Of a stretch of 64,000 bases of DNA, positions 49,028 through 62,315 are shown in pieces; position 1 is the first letter of the stretch, and every line of letters starts with the position of its first letter. The notes beneath the pieces were generated by a model. The model had not been told where the DNA came from. It saw only the letters and a list, made by a program, of their open reading frames with translations, and did no database searches. The translations under genes and the position numbers were made by a program. The stretch lies in the NCBI GenBank assembly GCA_964057225.1, contig OZ059898.1:7750001-7814000 (forward strand), given 5' to 3'. The DNA comes from Auanema rhodensis. Taxonomy: Eukaryota > Nematoda > Chromadorea > Rhabditida > Rhabditidae.

Positions 49028-50680
49028 TTAAGCCTTAACCATGTCCTTCTTGAGTTTTCCCATGAAGGCAGACTTTTCGGCAGAGGTCTGGAAGCGACCG
49101 TGTCCAGTCTTGGAGCTGGTATCAATCCATTTAAGGTTGATCTTCTCGTGAGCGAATCTCTTGGTCTGGACGATGAGGGATTTACGGAGAGTGATAAGTC
49201 TCTTCTTGGGTCCAAGAACAGGTCCGCGGATCATGACGTAGTCTTGTCCAACAATACCGTAACGTGGGAATCCTCCCTAAAATTAAAAAATTTTCAATGT
49301 TAAATAAAAAGTTATAAATAAATTGCTGTTCTCAGAATTAAAAAAGGTTATCCTCATTCACAAGTGAGTATTGCAGACTGTATCGTCATTGAACAGCAGA
49401 ATTACGGAAAATCGACATACCATTGGGTTGATGGTCTTTGGAGTGATATCGGTTTCAGTGGAACCGTTGTTCTTTCCTTCTGGGGTGTTAGCAGAACGTC
49501 CAATACGGTAGATCTTCTTGTTAATGTGAGTTCTGTGGTGGTAACCCTTCTGACCGGCACGAGCAACGGTGAAGGCAACACGGGATGGATGCCAAGCTCC
49601 AATACAGGCAACCTTGCGGAGACCCTTGTGAGTCTTGCGAGGAAGCTTCTTGGTGTGCCATCTGCTGGTTACTCCCTTGAATCCATGACCTCTGGTTACA
49701 CCAATGGTGTCGATCATTTCATCTTTAGCGAAAACGTTGTCGATTGGGATCTGCTTCTCAAAGTGTTCGCGGCACCAGTCAACCTTCTGCTCAACAGTTC
49801 CTCCGTTAACTTGGATTTCCATGATGTGAGCCTTCTTTTGCTTGCGCTTGAGGATAGACATCTAAAATAAATTGAAGCATTACTAAGAACAGAATTGCTA
49901 ATCATACCTGAGTGTGAGCAATAACTCTGATGGTAGAGCAGTACTTCTTCATCTTGTTAAGATCGGAATCGATAGCCTTCTTACCATCCTCATCTTGCCA
50001 CTTCTTGGCGTACTTGGTGAAAGCCTTCTTCTTGGACTTGCCCCTGCAGAGAAGATTAGATGATTGAACGCAAGCCAAATATGACTAAGGTGTCAAACGG
50101 CCATAGCAAGTTCAATCCTTTCATATCTTATAAAAATAAAATAGAGGAAAGTTATCATCATTACTTGCATTGACATTATACTCATGCTAAAAGCAGAGGA
50201 GATAACGTACAAGCTTTATAAAAAAAGCTGTAATCGTAACGTAACCTTATTTTATGGAACAATAACTGACCAGTTCTTGTAGAAGCGACGTCTGCAGTCG
50301 TCAGAGATGTGCTCGGAGAAGACAGACTTGAAAGCACGTGGACCACGTGGAGTGTCGATGTATCCAACAACACCGATGATGACCATTGGTGGGGTCTCAA
50401 CGATGGTGACGGCTTCGACGACTTCCTTCTTGTTAACCTTTGATCCTGGTTTGTCGACCTAATTAACAATACTTATAAAAATTCTCTTAGATAAAATACA
50501 TACCTCACGGACGATGTGAGTCATACCAGCCTTATATCCGAGGAAAGCGGTAAGGTGGATTGGCTTGGAGGCATCATCCTTAGGGAAAGCCTTGACTCTA
50601 CCGCGGTAAGTTCTGGAGCGCTTCTTTGGGGCGAAGCCCATAGATCCATGTCTGGGCGCCGAAAACTTTCGGTGCGACAT
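49028..50680 (-). CDS. rpl-3: Ribosomal protein uL3 (RPL3)
   Basis: The start [20 protein letters not shown] at 50680 follows an ACAG acceptor-like site 7 nt upstream. The protein reads on through [58 protein letters not shown], the central [20 protein letters not shown] containing the invariant tryptophan finger and the histidine that is N-methylated in yeast uL3, and [20 protein letters not shown]. It ends [20 protein letters not shown] plus KDMVKA. The total of about 400 residues is the eukaryotic norm. It contributes to the peptidyl transferase centre of the 60S subunit. Codon use is more GC-rich at third positions than its neighbours, as expected for a very highly expressed gene. There are four introns; the one at about 50044-50272 is longer (230 nt). 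Confidence 0.98.
50072..50117 (-). ncRNA. Possible small RNA hairpin in an RPL3 intron
   Basis: GATTGAAC (50072-50079) and GTTCAATC (50110-50117) are perfect 8-bp arms; inside, GCAAGCC and GGCCATAGC add partial pairing. RPL3 introns host snoRNAs in several animals. Clear C/D boxes or an H/ACA signature with the right spacing were not found, so this is only a candidate. Confidence 0.25.
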
Positions 50681-53600
50681 TGTACCCTGTAATAATAATC
50701 ATAATGAGGTGAATTCTTAAATAACGGAAGAAACAATAACACGCAGAAAATATATATTTGATTTAAACATTGAAATGAAGTAGAAGGCATATAGCTAAGG
50801 TACAGTTGAGATTTTTATTAAAACATAGGCCCAAAAACTGAAAAAGTCAAAAAGTGTATGAACACACTTTGTTCGTGGTGCGTCTTTTAGTTACAGTAAA
50901 CCTTTGCAATAGGGCGCGCTATCGGTGAAATTTACAATTCTATCGAGATAAGAAACAAAATTTGCGAAATTTTTCGCCAGCAAGAGATATCATAGTTTTT
51001 TTTGTATCAAAGATCATTTTTATTTAATTAAATGGAGCATTCATAATATAATATGTTATTTTTGTTAGTTATCTTTATTACATGGAAATTGAATTATATT
51101 AACAGCAGATACGAGCTTATACAGTACAATATTTCCATATTCGTGGGTTAGATGATATGCTTCACTATTATAAATAAGGTTGCACAAAGTTTTATGTTTT
51201 TGTTATTGTTATATCAACGAACAGTAACTTTCTATAAAGAAAATTGGGGGTATTCGAGTCTTAAACATATCTGGTACAACATTAAAACAATTTAATTTCA
51301 TTACAAAATGTGTATACTTAAAAAGTAAAATGCTTATTACAATAGTTTAATTTCAGGGCATACTTATTATAAAAATTATCAAAGGCTGTTATTTCGATAC
51401 GTATTCTTTTTAAAGTTTCAGATACGTTTGATGCTTGATTGGACAAATATCAAAGCATGAAGCCATTACGGGCGATGAAAGTTTGTTTCACTAGAAATGA
51501 ATTAATAATGAAGGAAAACTAGTGGTAGAGAAATAAAAAAATGTGTCGTTCGAATAGTTAGAGTCCCCTGTTCCTTTCTCTTAATTTCTGTTATTTATTT
51601 CAATGAAAAATTTGAAGTTGCATGCCAACTTTCAATCATTTACTTCTGCTGCAAATATTTTTCCTGTCAATTCTTCCGTTTCTATTTAGATTCTGACTTT
51701 TGTAAGTAAGATTTTTATAAAAAATTACTGAAAACATTGCGTGAATTGATAGAGTTGCCAAAAGAACATCAAGTTGCTTGGCAGAACGAAATAGTTGTTG
51801 TCATTAAGCTCCCCTATTGAAAAGCCGAATATGTAAGAATGCAAGTTAGAAATGTAACCAAGTTCGCGTTACATGTGTTAATTTTATGTCCTACATGAAA
51901 TTGAAAATTACAAGCCTCATTTAAACTAGTTCTTCATCAAAGATTAACTTTGTTTCAGCCATTTTTCGTATTTGTATCTAATTCTAATGTTAGAACTTTC
52001 TGTTTTTAATACATCTGTTTCATTATTTTAAGTTTACAATTAATATTTAAAATATAACTGGTCGGCTTTTTCAAAGCTATTAGTATTGTGGATCTGAGAA
52101 CATTTTCTCAATTTTATTTATCAACATGATTTGGTTCCGGTAATGCCAAAGACAACGTGAAAAGAATGAGGTCTGCAAAGGCATTTCAGTTAAAAAAATA
52201 ATTAATTGTGAACATTAAACTCATTAGTGTTTCAATTAATTATTTAAAACAAATGTTTTTGCTCTGTTCCAACAATAGAAAAACCGAAATCCAAAAGATC
52301 TTTCTGTCTTCTCATCCTGCTTCTTGGCGGATAGATTTATTTTGCAGCTGCAGTACTTTAAACTATATCTACATAACTTTCATGTTGTCTTGAAAATAAA
52401 TATACTCAAATCAAGCTACTTATTTTATTTTTTCTTCCTAACTCACAACCATTTTAATCGTAATTAGCTGAAATTCGTTAGAAGTCGTTGTCGACTCTTC
52501 CTCCTTCGTGCAAACTGACCCGTTTAAGATCAAACTTTAGGCTTATTAATGATTCAAATGATGATAGTCAAACTCTCAAAGGGTAGAGTAGTTAATAGTG
52601 AGAATGACATAAAATACTTGCTGAAATGCCTTTTAGTTATATTATCTTATTAGATGGTCTGCTTTATGCGTTCCGTGAATATAGTGGGCATGAAGCCAAA
52701 ATGAAAAATATTCTGTCCTATGAACTTTAAAATAATCAAAATGTGAATGTTTTTCTCTGAACACACACGCATATATATGATTCTATGTTTTCTATTATTT
52801 TCTTATATTTCCTTTGTCCTGGCTCTGTCAAAGACCAGCGTAGAAGAGTCAAGCAGAATGATCTAATATGAAATAGATATTCTCCTGCGACTATTTGATA
52901 TAGCACACGGATAAAAAACTTATCTGTTTCTTTTTTTAACATTTTTTAATTCTTTTTTTTTCTAATTACTATTTAATAATTGGATTATGTTTTTTTCAAT
53001 ATGTAGCATAACCTTTTGGTTTTTATGTCTTTTTTTTAAATATATATGTAAATATAATATTTTTTAAATATATACTTATGTATACCATGCATCACAATCC
53101 TTTTTTTTTAGTTTTTGGTACCATTGTGCAAAGTAAAAAATAGTTTAACAGTAATTATTATTTGTTCTTTAATCTACATACACAAGATTTCTATCTGTCA
53201 ACAATTATAAATCTATATAAAAGTTGTAACGACTTTGTAAATATAAAATTATTGGAAAAGAAAGATTTACGAGCAACTCGAAGTAACGGAAAAGATTAAT
53301 AGTTGTGGGAGAATGTTGGTTGAACACTCTCTTCATATCCGGAATTATCACATTTTTTATGTTAATTAAAGCTTTTTATGATATTTCCAACAAAAAAAAA
53401 CGGTGAATGAAATAATTTGCATTACCTAAATCAAATTTTATAAATCATCAAATGTTGATAGGAAGAATGATTTTGTTTTTCAGAATTTGCCAAGCATGAC
53501 TTAATCGCTTCTTGACAATTCAATCTTGAATGATTTAGGGAAATACAAAACCAGAAAATACAGTTACTACTATAAACTATTTACTGCCACTGTTAATTGG

Positions 53601-56600
53601 AAACATTTTAGAAGTTAAGGTGTTTCTATGTTTGATTGGATGAATATCATTATAGAGTAACAACTTACTTTCGGTAAACATTGTGAGAACGATTTACAAT
53701 GAAATCTTACTTTCGTTTAATTTATCAGAAGTTGATATATGTATAAGCACATATATATGTATTTATGTACATAAAAAATATATATACAAAGTTATATTAT
53801 ATACATATATACATAAAGCTCTTTTTACTTTATATATATATATATATATATATATGAAGGCCTCTACGCTTTTGTTATTTTTCCGGTGGAAACAATATTA
53901 TCTGCTTTCTGCTATTCCGCTTTTCTTTCGTCATTCTTGCGTTTATTCTTCTCCTTTTCTTACTAATCCTAGAACTTTTTGCTTTGTTTTTTTCTACAAA
54001 AATTTGGTCAAGAACCTTCGGATATACTTTTATAATGTAATAACGTAACCTTTGAAAATAATCTCACATGATGGTTGTTGATTTGCATAGCTTGAAATAA
54101 TATATTTTATTAAAGGTAATATGATGTTTCGTCTATTTGTATATACATATTCAACAATTGCATGTGATATTTAAAATTTTGTTTAAAGTATAACTGTCTA
54201 TTATTTTCGAATATTCTTGAATATGTACGCTTCAAGTAAATTAATTTATATATTATTAGATTAAAGGTCTTGTTCATAAGCAATGATATATAAAGTTTGT
54301 TTGGCTGGGAACACCTTAAATAACAAAAAAATCATCTGACCTTTCGTGCAACTTCCGTTTTTTCGTCTGTATACTACTCTCCTTTTAATAATTGATCTTT
54401 TCATGTTTTCAACTTCTTATGGCTGACTTCATGATTCTAGTAATATATTCTATTGTTTCACCTTAAAGTGTGTGTTTAGTTCCTTTTTTTCTTCCATATT
54501 CATTACTATTTATTCAAACATTTTGAATAAATCCAATTCTTTGCTATGTTGTATTCTATAAACATATGTGAAACTTTCGAAAATATTTTGTAAGTTTAAA
54601 AAATTATGTTAATCTCTCTTTTCAGAAAGTCAAAGAGTCATTAAGAGCTTGAAACTGAAAAAATGTCTTAAAAGGTTTTAGTTTGAACATTTCTCTCAGT
54701 AGTTATATGATTATCGGATTATTACATATTACATTATACGGTAGTCATCATTTTAGTTCAGACTATCAAATTTCTTCTTGATGAATATGATTTGCTAATC
54801 ATAATCATATGTTTTATTAAACATGTTAATCTTTTTGATACGATATCTTTCATACATATAAGGATTCTTTTGCATCTTTCTCATGTAAATATTTGTAGTA
54901 ACCATTGAAATTGCATTGAAAAAAAACAAAAAAGAATAGATATGTTCTCATATTTTAGATTTTTTTGGATTCATAATGCGCCTTCTACGTCTTGTATCGT
55001 TTCTGGATTATTCGTTCTTCAAAATGTGTCTTTCAGCCACTTCCTAATTCAGACTTTTGTTCTTTTTCATCTGTTTTCGATGATAGAACTGAAACAGTGC
55101 AAAGAACTCTGATGACAATGTTTTCTCTATTGTCAGGAATAGGAGAGCTTGCTGTCAGGATATCTCTTCAGATGTTTGCTCATGCTTGTGCTGGTCTCAA
55201 GGCTTCCTTTTTTTCTTTCGAACTTGAACACTAATTATTACATCTTATCTTGGCATTTCATTCTCCTTTCTTGGATATCTCTGGTATTCAATATGTCCTG
55301 GCATGTATCAGCCTTAAATTATTTTCTAAAGAACTCATTTTAACTTGATTTGTATTGCTTTTTGCTATTACACATTCATATTTTAACCTATTCTTCATAA
55401 ATGACGTTGAATCGATTTCGAAACAATGAATCTATATTTTCCTTACTATTATACATGTGTATATGTACTTTATGCATGTTGTATTTATGCTAGATTGAGC
55501 AGTATTTAGCCAAAATTAAACAGTTCAATGAACGAAAAAGTTCTCTTTCAGAACTTTCTTTTTTTAAATTTTGGAAGGCATATCTAGGTATTTTTCTCAC
55601 CTGGTTTATCCTGCACTTGTATAAACCAAATATTAAAATGCGATATTAATCATATTTTACATGCCTTTGTCGGAAATACATGTATGTGTACTACTTTCAT
55701 AAAATCGTACTTGCTGAGAACAATGTTGAATTCTGATGATCAGGAGACAATAGGAAACGAGCAATCGTCTTAGCCTGTGTAAATACATTATTATTACGTT
55801 TTTCATTTATTTCTGATTTTTTACTTTACAAGAGGAAGCATACCCCAACTGGTGTTCCCAGCTGTTCATTCGGATACATAATATATATACATACATGTAT
55901 GTATGTGTTTCAGTTTTTTTTCTGAAAATGCGAAGAGCAATTCCAAATAAATTGCAATTTCATTAGCTTTATTCATTCATAAGTTGCACATTTGCCAGTG
56001 CTTATGATGCTTATACGGGGGTGTTCATCACTTCTCACTACCAATTATTTATTCTCTAACAAAATTTCCTATTTGTACAACTTCATATATCTCAACTTTT
56101 AATCTAGAACAAAAATAAATCTTTTTTTTTCTTGTCGTCATAATTTGCCTGGCCTTTGCTCTCAACCACGTTGAGATGTCATTAAGACTTACATATGCAC
56201 ATGTATGTACATGTATATACATATAAGATGCATCTTGATCTTTTTTATAACGTATTTTGGTTCATATTCTCAATGATATCATCATGAACAAACATATGCA
56301 TGTGATAATTTGGATGTAGTAATCTAATAATACATACATATGTGAATTAAACACATACATATACGAAATTATTTCCATTTCATGTGAAGTATGTAATAAG
56401 ATAGTAATTTACTATTTTATTCTTAAATATACCTTTATTCTGCTATTTATCCATTGATCTTTCATAATAATCGAAGCGAATATTTTGATGTCGGAAACTA
56501 TTTTGAATTCCTGATCATGATCTTTTTTCTTATCTGTTTCCCAGATATATAAGCTAAGAATTTCTTTCCGTATGATGGATTTCACACTACCTAGAACTGA

Positions 56601-57976
56601 ACTACTTCGCTTTTCACATTTTTTTTTAGTTTAAGGGCTTTCACAAAAAAAACTAACCGATGTTTGTAATCCTATCTTCTAGAAGTGTTTCTTGCTAATC
56701 TCTCCTGGATAAAAGTTCATTCCTACATTTCAAGCATTGACAGTTGAGCATATTTGTGAAATTCTCTTCAGACAAGGAGTAGTTGCTGCCTTGTTTACTT
56801 CGCAAAGTGTAGATATAACAACTAGAAGAACCATGTAAATTAAACTAATACACCCGTGAAACAAATAAATTAAAAAAAAGCAACCATTTCTTTCTGCACG
56901 TCAATTATAAATAAGATTTTGACGCAATTAGCATATTAGCATGTTGCTGCATTGCTCTCTAACATTTCATTCCCGTTAGAGAATATGCATAATTGAATGA
57001 GATTCTTATCCGTTGGAAGTATGTGAATTATTTGATCCCATTTAATATTTTAGTATTTTGATACTGAATTAGAGATTAGAGTCATTTAAATATTTATTTT
57101 TTTTATATTATTTTCACTTTAGTTTCACTATATACATATATATTTATGTACACATACATATATGCATATTTGTATGTATGTGTATGTAAGATAGCTTGCA
57201 TTGGTTTATATATAGCATAAGTAAAAAAATTGCAAAAACTATGTGTTTATATTAAAATGTAATTAGCATCTTGCTCATTTCTACTACATTTCTTTCATCC
57301 ACTTTCAACTTCAGTGGAGTTTGACGCTGCTTCAGCTTTTTTAATGAATTTGCATTATTTATCACTACCACTTTATTACTAGTGTTATCCTTCTATGTAA
57401 AAGAGATATTATAAAATTCAAAGGTCAGAAGCAGCCTTATAACTTTAAGCCAGTTGATTTTATGTTTCAAAACTTTTTACTATAATCATTTTTTGACGTG
57501 TTCGCTTGTGTTTTGCAAAAAAACATCAACTATATGGGTATATGTTGTGTGTCTGATTTCTATTTCATTATGATGAAGTCTTATTTGTTTGAATATATCA
57601 CATAAATATACATCAATAGTCTAGATTTCTTTCCATTCGACGAAAAAATTACTGTGGATGTTAAGCAAATCTTTATTTTCATCTTTTTTTGTTCATTTTT
57701 GAAGCACAAAAATTCATCATAACTGATCTGGCTGTGTTTTTTCACTAATTGTTGTTTTCTTTTTTGTAAGTTTGCCTTTGATACATCTGGTTTTTGACGT
57801 TTCTACTTTTGTTTTAATCTTCACGCATACGTACTTTATATTAGAGTGAAAATTTTTGAATTTAATATATTAATTTCAATCTGCAGCGTTAATTTCGTCC
57901 TGTTCTGCTCTTATTCTTCATTTTTCTAACTTTTTCACACTGTTGTATTTCTATAAACGGCTAAAATTTTTCAGAC
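50681..57976. other. 7.3-kb gene desert, plus strand T-rich
   Basis: No convincing exon was found. The longest frames (53683-54048, 54992-55234 and others) are made of TA-repeats or T-runs and have no motif. Microsatellites include a (TA)n tract near 53831-53855 and repeated ACATACATGTATGTATGT-type stretches near 55885-55905 and 56195-56225. T-runs on the plus strand are frequent and A-runs rarer, a marked strand bias. Given the plus-strand gene that follows, this may be a promoter region or a very large 5' intron. The first 200 nt should hold the RPL3 promoter (GGGCGCGCTATCGG near 50913-50926). Confidence 0.45.
53831..53855. repeat. (TA)n microsatellite
   Basis: About twelve TA units, bordered by other TA-rich sequence from 53740 on. 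Confidence 0.85.
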
Positions 57977-60900
57977 ATGAAGGATGTTATCACCAGCTCT
58001 CGTCAAGATTCGTCAAAACGTGAGTTCATTAATAGTTTATACAGTAATCGTCAAATATATATTTATATTAGAAATAAAAGATTAATTCTCGAAATACTGA
58101 ATAATTTACTGCATGTAGCAATACGAAAGAAAGTGTAACAGTTAGATAAAAAAAGAAAATTTGTTTTTTTTTATAGAATCATTATAAATTATTCACGTAT
58201 AAAACTTCAAAACTAATCCAATTGGATCAGCTTCCAAAATGTCTAATACTTAATATTGTTTTAATCTTTCTATTATCTTGTCGTACCCCAATATCTTAGT
58301 TGACGTATACTCAATAGTTTTTCATATCGAGTATATTTTCTTTGTTTTCCTCAGCTTATAACGATTGAAAACCATATTATCAAAATATTTTCTATATTTT
58401 ATTGAAAATATAATAATTGCCTGATTTACTTTTAAAAACGTATGTACTCTCAAAACTTAAATGATACTCTGTTTTCGACAAAATATTGTCTAGCTTAGTG
58501 TGTATGTGTTCAAATGTTGCACATGTGCATGACGATGACTCTATTATTAATTCCGGCTGTGTTGGTAATCAGTTGTTTGGTACGAAGCATTACTTTCGTT
58601 GTCAGCTTAATTTTTTTGCTTGCAACATTAAAGCTTATTCATATCTGACCACATGTATATACACTTCAATATGTTTCGAGTTTTAAATTAAAGATTTTAA
58701 ATTCTATTTTCTTCGACTATTTCTTTCTTCAATCTCAGAACACAAATTATATTTATATTTATACATAAATATATATTTTTGCATATTATAAACATTTATA
58801 TGTACCTTCAATCGACTGCGTGATTAATCAATTTCATTTACATTTTATTTTGAATTATCTTTATAATTCGAGAAAAGAAATATTAACGTGCTATGAATAT
58901 GCATCTACTTAAGTCGTTCAAATAACTTATCACAAGTAATTTGCATATTACTTGCGTAATGAACTTCACGTGTTCAATATCCAGCATTTCATTTTGAAAT
59001 TAATAGATTCACGGAACGGTTATGTTCTAGGTTTTCTTCTAACTTCGTTCAATATTTCTTGGAACCAAAAATTTCATCTATCCTTCTTTTTCTATCGCTT
59101 ATATTATTCATTTCTTCCAAAGTTATGTAATTGATCTTTTTGTTGCTAATGAAGACCAAGTAATTGGAGAAATCATTGACGATTAAACGCTCATCTTCTC
59201 ATAAGGTTTACTTAATCTTGTTTCTTCTATTTCCCTCTTCCCACTCGTTATAATTTCTCCGAGAAGCTCAAATTTGCTTCTCTTCATGTAGATATCTTAA
59301 AAGTCTCAAAGTATCATAACTTTTTTAAGATATCAAACTAAAATTTGGTTTAAATGTTTCAAACTACTAGTATCTCAACACCTCAACATTATCTTGGTGA
59401 ATAAAAAAATATTTAAAAAAATAAAGGAATTATAGGAATATTTTGCAGTTTTTATTTGATAGACATACATACAGCTGTAGCTCTATTGCAGTTTACAACT
59501 ACTCATCCTTTCTTTTCTCTTGTAGAATTTTATACACTTCTTTCGTTTGACATTTAGTTTTTGCAAATTTTTTTCACGGACTTCCCAAATAATTTTTGCT
59601 TTTTTAAACAAATCTTTGTTTTCTTATTGTTTTGATAAGTTTTTCCAGTAATTGTCGTCTTCAAAATAGTGGTTTCTTGTCTCAAAATTTTAAATTAATT
59701 TGATGAGAAGTATAAATCAATTAGTCTGGTGCTATACGTAATATCCTTTAATCTTCTTTTGAGTTCAAATAGAGTATGAAATTGGAAATGTGTAAAAAGC
59801 TTTTCCGAAGAGCTCTACTATATAAATTTTTTACTCGGTGTATTATAATTATATTATTACAAATATATCCAATAATTAAAAGATATGAACCCACATATGT
59901 AAAAGATATTTAATCTTTAATATATATAAGAACCCTTAAAAGAAACAGTCAATTAAAGAACGAGTAGCTGTAACTGATAGACTAAAATTATTGGACTGAA
60001 TTATGTGATTGAAATATACTAGACTTCCTAAATATATTGAATTAATGACATGAGGGTCCTTCAACAACTAGGTTTTTGCTCCTATGACAATCCAACAAAT
60101 TGGAGTATTTACCTTGGCATTAAGATATATTTTCCTCTGCTGCAATTCCAGTATTATTTGCTTTATTTCTACAGAAAGCCTTTTTTTGCTTTGCTAATCC
60201 GTTCAGGTGTTTCCTTGATGTTTTGTAGTTAGAGCAGTTATTTTGTCTTTGTTGTTTTGTACATCCTTTTAGCTTCAATAAATACATTTGATTTTCTAAT
60301 TCTCCTTCTTTCTAGATTTACGTTTTTACCGGAAACATCTCTAACGTTCTAGGGTTCCGGAAGTAGCTTAAACTTTTGTACTATTGCTAACTTAAATATG
60401 AGAGACAGCAAGTAAAGCGAAAAAGACGCTTTTTCTTGGTTTTGGCTTTATTTGGCATTCTTCTTCCTTCCTCAACCGTACTTCCGATCCAAAAAGCTCG
60501 ACTGAGAAAACTTGAGCCATGAAATATTGTCAACCAGAGTCCTTTCTCAGAAAAAAGAAGGAAAGAAGCCTTCATTTCAACTAACTGATTCTTCTTTAAT
60601 TGGTCTTATTTGTCATCAATCCGAATGGAATCAAAGGCTTAACCAGTCGTTTTAAAGCATACTGTTGACGTCAAAGAAACAGTATATTTTAAAAAATTCT
60701 CCTTTAGCTTTGTTCGTTGCATGTATGTTTAAACTTCAAAAAATTTAAAAATATTATATATGATGAATATGGGTCCATTTACACTTTCTTGTTTTCCAAT
60801 TATTTCTTTCTTATATTTTTAATTAGACGAATGTATACCTTAAACACCATTTTGAAACTTTTTAATATAACCATCTTTTTATTTTACAAAATTAGCTTTA

Positions 60901-62315
60901 TTCATTATGCAGAAGCTGATCTCTCTCATACTCTCACTTATTTCAATTCTCTGTTCTCCCTCATTAACACCTGCTATTCGTTCGAATAGCTCATCTGCAA
61001 TAACTATTTCCATTTATTATAAAAATGGAATTAAATTTAATTATATTTTGCCACAACTTCATTTTCAGGAGCCATGTGTCGTGGTATTCGAATACAGGAT
61101 GAATGGACGTTCCTTTGTGGCCTGTGGTTGAGGAACAGATCAATCGTCATCGTTTTAGCTATCATTCAACTTGTTGTAGCTTGTGTTAGTTTTGCTCAAC
61201 ATGTTTATTCAGTTACAAAATTCAATAAGGTATGTTTCACTTTACTTTTCTGTTTACGGTAATATCAATTTCAATATTTTAAGATATTTTTATGTTCCTT
61301 CAATGAAACATCCCCTACTGCTGCTAATTTCCTCGCAGCTGATGTAATTATCTTTGATTTCGGTCTCTTTCATGAGCTTATTCAGGTTATTAATTCCATT
61401 AAAATGCTACTAACTAATTATTCTTTGAAGGTTCAAGAGTGTATAGCTAACTATCTAGATGGAGGATACATGAGATGTCTTTGGTGCATAGGCCAAATCG
61501 CTGCATTAACATTAACAATAGGTATGGTAACATTTTAAAAATATTATAAAATAAACATTTTTTATATTGTTTATGATATAATCTCTTTTTAAGGCACATG
61601 TGTTTGTGTTAAAAATCCACATCCACTTGTTTTATGGCCAGTTTTGATCATTCAAAATGCTTATTGTTTTGGTTTAGTCATTCTCACAATAGCAACAGGT
61701 AACTTTTTTTTATTTTAACACAGTTTTTGAAAATTCTGTTTAGAAAAGTTTTGTTGAAATAAAAAGAAACTATATTTTGAGATTTTCAATTTATAAAAAA
61801 TTATAATGTAATTTAAGTTTAACGAATTTCTTAGTTAATATAACTTAGCACAAAAAAAAAGTTTAAACATTATATTTTCTTTTGATTTTAAATTAAATTG
61901 AAAATAATATGTATTTCAATAAAATTTCAAATAATAATAGCTTTTTGTTTAATAGTATGTCATGTTAATATAATAACAATATCTACATATGCTATTATAA
62001 ATATGTGTATAATATTAACATATATAATATAACAAAGAAATATTATTACAAATTATATTTAAGAATTAATCAAAATATCATATCGAAAAAAACATCGTTT
62101 CAATTAATTAATTGATTTGTTCAATTGCAGCTGACAAACTACTCGTTTCTATACTACATCCGATAAATCCACATCTTAATTTGCTCATCTTCTACTTCGG
62201 TGTTGGAACTTGCACAAATCATTTGTTTGATTATATTTTATGGCATTACTATTGGCATGAAGAATATCAGTATATAAACAGAACGGGAAAACATGTTTTA
62301 CCCTTTTGGGTATAA
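57977..62315 (+). CDS. Four-transmembrane protein, unknown function
   Basis: A short first exon at 57977 (MKDVITSSRQDSSK, after a TTTTTCAG) has a GTGAGT donor whose phase joins cleanly to 61070 (RAMCRGIRIQDEWTFLCGLW). An alternative start is the ATG at 61074. The core has four hydrophobic segments: VIVLAIIQLVVACVSF (about 61147-61195), an I/F-rich stretch around DVIIFDFGLFHEL (about 61340-61380) that is weaker, then MRCLWCIGQIAALTLTIGTC (61470-61610) and LVLWPVLIIQNAYCFGLVIL (61630-61690). A final exon (62130-62315) has LLVSILHPINPHLNLLIFYF and ends HYYWHEEYQYINRTGKHVLP plus FWV. An NRT glycosylation site lies near the end. I do not recognise the family; tetraspan proteins of nematodes with similar size are common. 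Joining exon 1 across a 3-kb intron is the weakest step. Confidence 0.6.
58026..61069 (+). other. Probable large intron 1 of the four-TM gene
   Basis: AT-rich, T-rich on the plus strand, with short open frames only (for example 58486-58686, 59062-59134, 60050-60232). One minus-strand frame (60387-60575) is hydrophobic and rich in S, F and L but has no partner exons. No RNA gene seen. Confidence 0.4.

Noticed and set aside
49364-49870. 168-codon plus-strand frame
   Set aside because: It is the antisense shadow of the RPL3 exon, whose minus-strand frame matches the ribosomal protein exactly.
53683-54048. 121-codon plus-strand frame
   Set aside because: Built largely from TATATA repeats and T-runs; no domain or exon context.
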